This document shows, piece by piece, positions 1-5,156 of a stretch of 5,156 bases of DNA (position 1 is the stretch's first letter; every line of letters starts with the position of its first letter). Source of the stretch: Lysobacteraceae bacterium. Lineage in GTDB: Bacteria > Pseudomonadota > Gammaproteobacteria > Xanthomonadales > Xanthomonadaceae. The stretch covers positions 2,648-7,803 of the forward strand of contig DNXT01000161.1 in the NCBI GenBank assembly GCA_003505795.1. The letters run 5' to 3'. A program made the position numbers and the translations under genes. The notes beneath the pieces were generated by a model that saw only the letters and a program-made list of their open reading frames with translations, was not told the DNA's origin and did not search any database.

Positions 1-93
1 CTTCTCCCGCAAGCGGGAGAACGATTGCTTGAATGGCGATTCGCCCTAGAACCTGGGCGCGTCGCGAGGCGCTCCAGCAACCGGTGCCCCGCA
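1..93. other. Gene-free left edge downstream of the c-di-GMP gene
   Basis: No credible coding region covers this stretch. It lies immediately past the stop codon of the minus-strand GGDEF-EAL gene. It contains the perfect inverted repeat at 2-21 (separate entry) and a smaller imperfectly placed stem, CGCCC at 42-46 with GGGCG at 55-59 and an 8-base loop. Neither stem is followed by a T-run on either strand within the window. A terminator for the minus-strand gene may therefore lie here or just beyond base 1, but it cannot be shown. Confidence 0.6.
2..21. repeat. Perfect 9-bp inverted repeat (hairpin), possible dispersed REP-like element or terminator stem
   Basis: The sequence TTCTCCCGC-AA-GCGGGAGAA is a perfect inverted repeat with 9-base arms and a 2-base centre; the outermost arm pairs would close a loop of AA or, more realistically, a slightly larger loop. 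It lies 73 bases beyond the stop of the minus-strand gene. Stems of this kind (CTTCTCCCGC...GCGGGAGAAG) are, as I recall, scattered in intergenic regions of Xanthomonas-type genomes, so a REP-like repeat is the favoured reading. On the plus strand the following bases (cgattgcttg) are not a T-run. On the minus strand the tail is outside the window, so terminator activity for the GGDEF-EAL gene is possible but unproven. Confidence 0.6.
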
Positions 94-3003
94 CTACTGC
101 AGCACGGACAGTGCAGCGACCGTCGTCGGCGCCGGCGTGCCCAGCAGGTAGCCCTGCCCGTAGTGGCAGCCCAGGTCGCGCAGCGTCTGGCGCTGCTGCT
201 CGGTCTCGATGCCCTCGCCCACCGTCTCGATCCCCAGCGTGGCCGCCAGCGCCAGGATGCTGCGCACCAGCGCCAGCGAGTCCTGGCCGCCGCCCTGGTG
301 CAGCCCGGCGACGAAGCTCTGGTCGATCTTCAGCGCCGAGATCGGGAACCGGTGCAAGTACGACAGCGCCGAGTAGCCGGTGCCGAAGTCGTCGAGCTGG
401 ATCAGCACGCCGCGCTCGCGCAGCGTACTCAGGATGCTCAGGATGCGCGGCGCGTCGTCCAGCAGCGCCACCTCGGTGATCTCCAGCCGCAGCCGCGACG
501 AATCGGCGCCGGCCGCGTCCATCATCTGCAGCAGCCGCTCGGCGAAATCGGCCGAACGGAAATGCCGCGGCGACACGTTGACCGAAACGTAGCCGCCGCT
601 GCGGTCGGTGGCGATATGCTCGATCACCTGCTCGTAGAGCTGCCAGTCTACCTGCTCGATCAGCCCGCTGTCCTCGCCGAGGTGGATGAACACGTTCGGC
701 CGCAGCAGTCCGCGGCTCTCGTGGTTCCAGCGCAGCAGCGCCTCGTGGCCGACCACCACGCCGTCGCGCAGGCGCACGATCGGCTGGTAGTACGGGTGGA
801 AGTCGCGGCTGTTGAGCGCACGGCGCATGTCCGCCTCGAGGTCGAGGCTGCGCATCGCCTCCTCGCGCATCGCCTCGTCGAACACGGCGAAGCGCTCGTG
901 GGTCTGCAGCTTGGCCCGATACATCGCCGCGTCGGCGTCGCGCAACAGCTCCTCGCCGCTGCGGTAGCGGCTGTGCCACATCGCGATGCCGAGGCTGCCG
1001 GACGGGAACAGTTCGCGGCCGGCCACCCACATCGGCTGCCCGAGCACCGCCTGCAGCCGCTGCGCCAGCTCACGCGCCGCCCCCACCCCGTCCGGGCAGT
1101 GCAGCAGGATCGCGAACTCGTCGCCGCCCAGCCTGGCCACCACGTCGTTGGCGCGCACCGTGGAGACGATGCGCTTGGCGACCTCGACCAGCATGTGGTC
1201 GCCGGCGGCATGGCCGACGCTGTCGTTGACCAGCTTGAAACGGTCCAGGTCCAGGAACAGCACCGCGAACATGCCGGCGGCGTCGACGCATGCGCGGTCG
1301 ATCGCGCCGCGCAGCCGGTCCAGCAGGTGCGAACGGTTGGGCAAGCCGGTCAGCGCGTCGTGCATCGCCTGGTGGGTGAGCCGCTGCTCGGCGCGCATGC
1401 GCTCGCTGATCTGCGCGATCAGTTGCTCGTTGAGCTCGGCCAGCTCGCGGGTGCGCTCGCGCACCCGGTTCTCCAGCTCGGCATGCGCCTGCTTCAGGCG
1501 CGCCTGGCTGCGCTGGCGCGCCAGGCCGTTGCCGATATTGTGCGCGGCGAACGCCAGCAGCCGCTGGTCGTGCGCGGTATAGGTGACCTGCGGCGAATAG
1601 CTCTGCACCACGATCGCGCCGACGATCTCCTCGTCGCCGAACAGCGGCACCCCCAGCCAGCTGCTGGCCTGCATGCCGAAGCCCTGGACCTTGCCGGCCG
1701 CGGCCAGCGCGTCGATCTGGTGGCGATCGCCCAGCAGCGCGGTGCGCCGGGCGATGATGTACTCGGTGAGTCCGTTGCTGAATTTCCGCGGCGGCCGCGC
1801 CCCGCTGTACTCGTCCACCGAATAGGGGAATTCCAGGCCCTCGCCGCTGTCGTCGATCAGCGCGATGTAGAAATTGCGCGCGTCCAGCAGCCCGCCGACC
1901 ACCGCATGCACCTCGGCGTAGAAGTGCTCCAGGCTCTGCGACTCCATCGCCAGCTCGGAGATGCGGAACAGCGCCAGCTGCAGGCGCTCGGCGCGCTCGC
2001 GCTCGAGGTTCTCGTCCTGCAGCTCGCGGTTGGCCCGCTGCAGCTCGCGGGTGCGTTCCTCGACCCGCCGCTCCAGCTGGACCGTGGCCTGGCGCCGGTC
2101 GATCGCGGTCTGCACGTGCTGCGCCACGAACGTCAGCAGTCCCTGGTCCTGTTCGCTGAAGCCGATGCGCTCGTCGTAGCTCTGCACCACGATCGCGCCC
2201 GCCACCCGGCCGTCGCGCAGCATCGGCACGCCCAGCCAGTCGTAGCTGTCCGGGCCGCGGGTCGGATCGTGCTGGATGTCGAGCTGCGCGCTCAGCTGGT
2301 CGGACGACCCGCGCAGCGCGACGCCGCGCTCCAGCATCGCGAAGGTGAGGCTGCTGGGAATGTCGGTGCGCCGGTAGCGGCGCCGCGGGTCGGCGACGAA
2401 GCTGTCCTTCTCGTCGACGAAATAGACGAAGCGCATGCTCTCGTTGAGTTCGTCGTATTCGACGATGTAGAAGTTCTCCGCGTACATCAGCGAGGCGACC
2501 ACCGCGTGGATGCGGCGTAGCAGCTGGCTCAGGTCGAGCTCTTCGCCGGACAGGTCGGCGATCTGGTACAGCGCCTGCTGCAGCCGCTCGGACTTCTCCA
2601 GCTCCTTGACCCGCACCTGCAGCCGCGCCGTCTCCAGCGTGGCGCCGATCATCGCCGCCGCCATGTTCTGCCAGCTGCGCAGCCGCGCCTCGGCCAGCGG
2701 CGCGTGCGTATGCCAGGTCAGCGCCAGGTCCGCCAGGCCATCGTCGCTGCGCCACACATGGCGGTCCGGCAGGCGCTGCGCGGCCGTGACCGGGTTTTCC
2801 ACCGCGCCGCGGACCCGCGCCAGCAGCCCCGCGTCGGCGCCATTGGAGCCGTATCCGTGCATCTGCAGGCGGCGGTCGGTCCAGGCGAAGGCCACGCAGC
2901 TGTGCGCCGGCAGCTGCCCGGCGAGCACCGAGGCTACCCGGTTGCAGGCGTCCGCGACTCGGTTCATTTGCATGCTGTCGATTGCGGACTGGCTGGTCAG
3001 CAT
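94..3003 (-). CDS. Cytoplasmic GAF-GAF-GGDEF-EAL cyclic-di-GMP signalling protein (dual diguanylate cyclase / phosphodiesterase)
   Basis: The predicted product is 969 residues and controls the second messenger c-di-GMP: GGDEF domains join two GTP into c-di-GMP and EAL domains hydrolyse it to pGpG. Residues 1-130 look like a degenerate GAF. GAF 1 spans about 146-305 and GAF 2 about 344-498, each with a coiled-coil linker after it (RTREL at 317-321 and 517-521). The GGDEF domain begins near DALTGLPNR (549-557). It has metal/substrate motif FLDLDRFKLVND (583-594), an RAND inhibitory site at 617-620 and GGDEF at 626-630. The EAL domain keeps EAL (754-756), N809, E841, D871-D872 in DDFGTGY, K892, E930 in EGIET and QGY (950-952). 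Both activities therefore look possible. No signal peptide or membrane segment is seen, so it should be cytosolic. The ATG at 3003 has GGAAG five bases upstream. A GTG at 3021 (six residues longer) is the alternative, with GGGAGG 13 bases upstream. The stop is TAG at 96-94. The GAF ligand is unknown. Confidence 0.95.
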   Translation of the reverse strand: MLTSQSAIDSMQMNRVADACNRVASVLAGQLPAHSCVAFAWTDRRLQMHGYGSNGADAGLLARVRGAVENPVTAAQRLPDRHVWRSDDGLADLALTWHTHAPLAEARLRSWQNMAAAMIGATLETARLQVRVKELEKSERLQQALYQIADLSGEELDLSQLLRRIHAVVASLMYAENFYIVEYDELNESMRFVYFVDEKDSFVADPRRRYRRTDIPSSLTFAMLERGVALRGSSDQLSAQLDIQHDPTRGPDSYDWLGVPMLRDGRVAGAIVVQSYDERIGFSEQDQGLLTFVAQHVQTAIDRRQATVQLERRVEERTRELQRANRELQDENLERERAERLQLALFRISELAMESQSLEHFYAEVHAVVGGLLDARNFYIALIDDSGEGLEFPYSVDEYSGARPPRKFSNGLTEYIIARRTALLGDRHQIDALAAAGKVQGFGMQASSWLGVPLFGDEEIVGAIVVQSYSPQVTYTAHDQRLLAFAAHNIGNGLARQRSQARLKQAHAELENRVRERTRELAELNEQLIAQISERMRAEQRLTHQAMHDALTGLPNRSHLLDRLRGAIDRACVDAAGMFAVLFLDLDRFKLVNDSVGHAAGDHMLVEVAKRIVSTVRANDVVARLGGDEFAILLHCPDGVGAARELAQRLQAVLGQPMWVAGRELFPSGSLGIAMWHSRYRSGEELLRDADAAMYRAKLQTHERFAVFDEAMREEAMRSLDLEADMRRALNSRDFHPYYQPIVRLRDGVVVGHEALLRWNHESRGLLRPNVFIHLGEDSGLIEQVDWQLYEQVIEHIATDRSGGYVSVNVSPRHFRSADFAERLLQMMDAAGADSSRLRLEITEVALLDDAPRILSILSTLRERGVLIQLDDFGTGYSALSYLHRFPISALKIDQSFVAGLHQGGGQDSLALVRSILALAATLGIETVGEGIETEQQRQTLRDLGCHYGQGYLLGTPAPTTVAALSVLQ
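1598..1620 (-). repeat. 23-bp intragenic direct repeat, copy in GAF 2 (partner at 2177-2199)
   Basis: The 23 bases at 1598-1620 are identical to those at 2177-2199, 579 bases apart. On the minus strand both encode GAIVVQS plus part of the next Tyr codon, corresponding to residues 462-469 in GAF 2 and 269-276 in GAF 1. A second shared block, CAGCTCGCGGGTGCG, occurs at 1441-1455 and 2041-2055 and encodes RTREL in the linker after each GAF. The spacings (193 and 200 codons) show that the repeated unit is a whole GAF-plus-linker module, so this is an internal domain duplication and not a mobile repeat. Confidence 0.85.
2177..2199 (-). repeat. 23-bp intragenic direct repeat, copy in GAF 1 (partner at 1598-1620)
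   Basis: This is the GAF 1 copy of the identical 23-base block. It sits in the strand that follows WLGVPM (residues 256-261), the position in GAF 1 that corresponds to SWLGVPL of GAF 2. Outside the block the two modules have diverged at the DNA level but remain clearly alike as protein (NFYI...VDE, WLGVP, GAIVVQSY). Confidence 0.85.
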
Positions 3004-3083
3004 GAAGTCTTCCAACGGCACCGGAACATCGGCGCCTCCCCTGTCGCATGAGCATAACGCCTGCCGCGGAATGTGTGGCGGAT

Positions 3084-3099
3084 GCCGGCGAGCGCCGGC
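3084..3099. promoter_or_regulatory. GC-rich palindrome between the divergent genes
   Basis: GCCGGCG-AG-CGCCGGC is a perfect 7-base-arm inverted repeat centred at 3091-3092, in the divergent intergenic region. It could be an operator for a dimeric regulator of either gene, or form a short hairpin (GCCGGC stem, GAGC loop) in a leader transcript. A tandem CGATTTCGATTT (3108-3119) lies just to its right, the most AT-rich patch nearby. No T-run follows the stem, so it is not a standard terminator. Palindromes of G and C arise easily by chance in such DNA, so a regulatory role is only a possibility. Confidence 0.3.
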
Positions 3100-3143
3100 G
3101 GCGCGGTCGATTTCGATTTACGGCCCATGCGCCGCCGCTGGCT

Positions 3144-3149
3144 TAAAAT
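3144..3149 (+). promoter_or_regulatory. Candidate -10 box of the yigZ-like gene, possibly giving a leaderless mRNA
   Basis: TAAAAT matches five of six bases of the sigma-70 -10 consensus and stands out in very GC-rich surroundings. Transcription would be expected to begin about 7 bases past it, at 3156-3157, which is exactly the ATG of the YigZ-like protein. No convincing -35 hexamer lies 16-18 bases upstream (the bases there are GC-rich); TTTACG at 3117-3122 is 21 bases away, which is too far for a good promoter. No Shine-Dalgarno sequence is visible before the ATG, which agrees with leaderless initiation. Confidence 0.4.
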
Positions 3150-3156
3150 CATGGCG

Positions 3157-3750
3157 ATGCCAGACACGCTCGCCAGCCCGGTCACCCACGACCAGGAGAT
3201 CCGCCACAGCCGTTTCGTCGCCCATGCCGCGCCGATCGGCGACGCCGCGTCGGCGCTGGAGTTCGTGCGCACGATCTCGGTGGCGGATGCGACCCACAAC
3301 TGCTGGGCCTACCGGCTTGGCGCCGAGTACCGCTCCAGCGACGACGGCGAACCGGCCGGCACCGCCGGGCGCCCGATCCTGGCCGCCATCGACGGCCAGG
3401 GTTTCGACCGGGTCGCGGTGGTGGTGATCCGCTGGTACGGCGGCATCAAGCTCGGCGCCGGCGGCCTGGTCCGCGCCTACGGCGGCACCGCCGCCGAGTG
3501 CCTGCGGCTGGCGCCGCGGCTGCCGCTGATCCCGATGGTGACCCTGGCGTTGCGCTGCGGCTTCGACGACATCGGCCTGGTGCATGCGACCCTGGCCCAG
3601 CATTCGGCGCTGAAACTGGACGAAAGCTTCGACCATGACGGGGTGCGCTTCCAGGTGCAGTTGCCGGCCGATCATGCGCAAGCCTTGAAAACCCGGCTGC
3701 GCGACGCCACCCGGAACCGGATAGGCATCTCGGACCCGCTCACCGCATGA
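3157..3750 (+). CDS. yigZ: YigZ/IMPACT-family protein (UPF0029)
   Basis: The 197-residue product is close to the roughly 205 residues of E. coli YigZ. The N-terminal UPF0029/IMPACT domain (about 13-120) shows SRFVAH (18-23), HNCWAY (47-52), SDDGEPAGTAGRPIL (61-75) and the family signature IRWYGGIKLGAGGLVRAY (91-108). Residues from about 130 to 197 fit the small ferredoxin-like C-terminal domain (DUF1949 type) of bacterial members. The bacterial protein's biochemical role is not settled; eukaryotic IMPACT acts in translation control through Gcn1, and a nucleic-acid or ribosome-related role is only suggested. It should be cytosolic. The start at 3157 was chosen because it fits the family length and the -10 box just upstream. 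In-frame ATGs at 3151 and 3127 and a GTG at 3073 would only add a tail with no family resemblance. The stop TGA overlaps the next gene's ATG. Confidence 0.93.
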   Translation: MPDTLASPVTHDQEIRHSRFVAHAAPIGDAASALEFVRTISVADATHNCWAYRLGAEYRSSDDGEPAGTAGRPILAAIDGQGFDRVAVVVIRWYGGIKLGAGGLVRAYGGTAAECLRLAPRLPLIPMVTLALRCGFDDIGLVHATLAQHSALKLDESFDHDGVRFQVQLPADHAQALKTRLRDATRNRIGISDPLTA

Positions 3751-5156
3751 ACGATTCTCCCCCTGCGCCACGGCGCTCGCTGGGCCAGCTCGGCAGCCTG
3801 CGCACGCTGTGGCCGTTCGTGCGCCGCCATCGCGGCCTGCTCGCCGCCTGGCTGGCGGCGCTGGCGATCTCCTCGGCCGCCACCCTGAGCCTGCCGACCG
3901 CGGTCAGGCAGATGATCGACCACGGCTTTTCCGGCGGCGGCCAGATCAACCAGGCCTTTGCCCTGCTGTTCGTGGTGGCGGTGGTGCTGGCGATCGCTAC
4001 CGCGGCGCGCTTCTTCTTCGTTTCGCTGCTGGGCGAGAAGGTGGTGTCGGACCTGCGCCGCCAGCTCTACGTCCATCTGATCGGGCTCGACGCCGGCTTC
4101 CACGACCGCAACCGCAGCGGCGAACTGGTGTCGCGGCTGTCGGCCGACAGCGAGCTGCTGCGCAGCGTGATCGGCTCGACGATTTCGGTGGCGCTGCGCA
4201 GCGGCGTCACCGTGATCGGCAGCCTGAGCATGCTGTTCGTCACCAGCCCGCGCCTGGCCGCGTTCGCGCTCATCGGCATTCCGCTGGCGGTGCTGCCGAT
4301 CGTGCTCGGCGCGCGGCGCCTGCAGAAGGCCTCGCGCGCCAGCCAGGACCGCATCGCCGACGCCAACACGCTGGCCGCCGAGACCCTGGGCGCGGTGCGC
4401 ACGGTCCAGGCGCATGCACGCGAGACCTACGAGGGCGGCCGCTTCGGCGCTGCGCTCGACGTATCCGTACGCACCGCCCGGCGCCGCATCGGCACCCAGG
4501 CCTGGGTCACCGCCGCGGCCATCGTGCTGGTGTTCGGCGCGATCGTGCTGGTGCTGTGGTCCGGCGCGCACGACGTGATCGACGGCCGCATGACCCCCGG
4601 CACGCTCGGCCAGTTCGTGTTGTACGCGCTGATCGGCGGCGGCTCGGTCGGGGCGCTGGCCGAAGTCTGGAACGAGCTGCAGCGCGCGGCCGGCGGCATG
4701 GGGCGCATCTCCGAGCTGCTGCAGGAGCAGCCCGGCGTGACCGCGCCGGCGCAGCCGCTGCCGCTGCCGGTACCGCTGAGCGGCGAGATCCGGTTCGACA
4801 ACGTCGTCTTCCACTATCCGCAGCATCCCGGCCTGCCGGCACTGGACGGCTTCGACCTGCACGTGCGCCCCGGCGAGACGGTGGCGCTGGTGGGACCGTC
4901 CGGGGCCGGCAAGAGCACGGTGCTGTCGATGCTGCTGCGCTTCCACGATCCGCAGGCCGGCGCGGTGTCGGTCGACGGCATCGACGTGCGCACGGTCGAT
5001 CCGGCACGGCTGCGCGAGCAGATCGCGCTGGTGCCGCAGCAACCGGCGCTGTTCGCCGCCAGCGCCGCCGACAACATCCGCTACGGCCGGCTGCAGGCCA
5101 GCGATGCCGAGCTGGAAGCGGCCGCGCGCGCGGCCGAGGCCGACGACTTCATCCGC
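3747..5156 (+). CDS. ABC exporter half-transporter, MsbA-related permease/ATP-binding protein (partial, 3' end outside window)
   Basis: The open frame runs 470 codons from the ATG to the window edge without a stop; the family is usually near 590-600 residues. The N-terminal exporter domain has about six hydrophobic segments, near residues 31-53, 70-95, 145-167, 171-191, 252-273 and 288-307. Between them are family features such as RSGELVSRLSADSELL (123-138) and a coupling-helix-like region (ETLGAVRTVQAHARETYE). The ATP-binding domain starts near 345, with the A-loop Tyr 357 in FHYP, Walker A GPSGAGKST (383-391, Lys 389) and the Q-loop Gln 431 in VPQQ. The LSGGQ signature, Walker B and switch His would lie beyond the edge. 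It would act as an inner-membrane homodimer or heterodimer that exports a lipid or hydrophobic compound; the substrate cannot be read. The residues LPTAVRQMIDHGFS after the first helix recall the MsbA-related subfamily (TIGR02204) and not MsbA proper. The ATGA overlap with the yigZ-like gene and the lack of a clear ribosome binding site point to translational coupling. Confidence 0.93.
   Translation, partial: MNDSPPAPRRSLGQLGSLRTLWPFVRRHRGLLAAWLAALAISSAATLSLPTAVRQMIDHGFSGGGQINQAFALLFVVAVVLAIATAARFFFVSLLGEKVVSDLRRQLYVHLIGLDAGFHDRNRSGELVSRLSADSELLRSVIGSTISVALRSGVTVIGSLSMLFVTSPRLAAFALIGIPLAVLPIVLGARRLQKASRASQDRIADANTLAAETLGAVRTVQAHARETYEGGRFGAALDVSVRTARRRIGTQAWVTAAAIVLVFGAIVLVLWSGAHDVIDGRMTPGTLGQFVLYALIGGGSVGALAEVWNELQRAAGGMGRISELLQEQPGVTAPAQPLPLPVPLSGEIRFDNVVFHYPQHPGLPALDGFDLHVRPGETVALVGPSGAGKSTVLSMLLRFHDPQAGAVSVDGIDVRTVDPARLREQIALVPQQPALFAASAADNIRYGRLQASDAELEAAARAAEADDFIR

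Noticed and set aside
42..59. CGCCC / GGGCG stem with an 8-base loop as a terminator for the minus-strand gene
   Set aside because: The stem is only five base pairs and the bases that follow on the minus strand (aatcgccattc) contain no T-run.
25..2520. An 831-codon open frame on the plus strand, antisense to the GGDEF-EAL gene
   Set aside because: Its translation is rich in Arg, Ala, Gln, His and Val with no recognisable domain. Long antisense frames are expected opposite a high-GC gene with strong third-position bias. The minus-strand frame carries unmistakable GAF, GGDEF and EAL motifs.
1070..3055. A 661-codon frame on the minus strand, out of frame with the c-di-GMP gene
   Set aside because: It is an Arg/Ala/Gly-rich shadow of the real gene, with low-complexity composition and no domain motifs.
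3051..3056. TATGCT on the minus strand as the -10 box of the c-di-GMP gene
   Set aside because: It matches only four of six consensus bases and has no recognisable -35 element at proper spacing. Position is plausible, but the evidence is too thin for a feature.
2997..3299. A 100-codon minus-strand frame across the divergent intergenic region, preceding the c-di-GMP gene
   Set aside because: It overlaps the start of the YigZ-like gene antisense and the start of the c-di-GMP gene in another frame, and has no recognisable features. It looks like a chance frame.
3672..5042. A 456-codon frame on the minus strand, antisense to the ABC exporter gene
   Set aside because: The translation is dominated by Gln, Arg, His and Ala and has no family features. 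The plus strand encodes clear exporter membrane segments, Walker A and the Q-loop.
5119..5136. Perfect 18-base CG palindrome within the ABC exporter gene
   Set aside because: It lies in Ala/Arg codons (GCG GCC GCG CGC GCG GCC) and is explained by high-GC codon choice in an alanine-rich helix.

Overview
The window is a high-GC, gene-dense chromosomal segment with strongly G/C-biased third codon positions. It probably comes from a gammaproteobacterium of the Xanthomonas / Stenotrophomonas / Lysobacter group (Xanthomonadaceae). This placement is an inference from composition, protein style (a large GAF-GAF-GGDEF-EAL signalling protein) and a 20-base TTCTCCCGC / GCGGGAGAA inverted repeat at the left edge, which resembles dispersed repeats I recall from such genomes. 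No sequence search was possible.

Layout: bases 1-93 carry no gene and contain a perfect inverted repeat. Bases 94-3003 on the minus strand encode a soluble cyclic-di-GMP signalling protein of about 969 residues: a GAF-like N-terminus, two clear GAF domains, coiled-coil linkers, a GGDEF domain and an EAL domain. Both enzymatic domains keep their key residues. A divergent intergenic region (about 3004-3156) holds a GC-rich palindrome and a good -10-like hexamer. Bases 3157-3750 on the plus strand encode a YigZ/IMPACT-family protein. It overlaps by four bases (ATGA) an ABC exporter half-transporter that starts at 3747 and runs off the right edge after 470 codons.

How they fit together: the minus-strand gene is transcribed away from the other two and is probably its own transcription unit. 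The yigZ-like gene and the ABC exporter gene look like a translationally coupled pair, although no shared function is evident. There is no sign of a mobile element, CRISPR array, RNA gene or obvious new system. The most notable points are the duplicated sensory module (GAF plus coiled-coil linker) in the c-di-GMP protein, its apparently intact dual synthase/hydrolase machinery, and a possible leaderless start of the yigZ-like gene.
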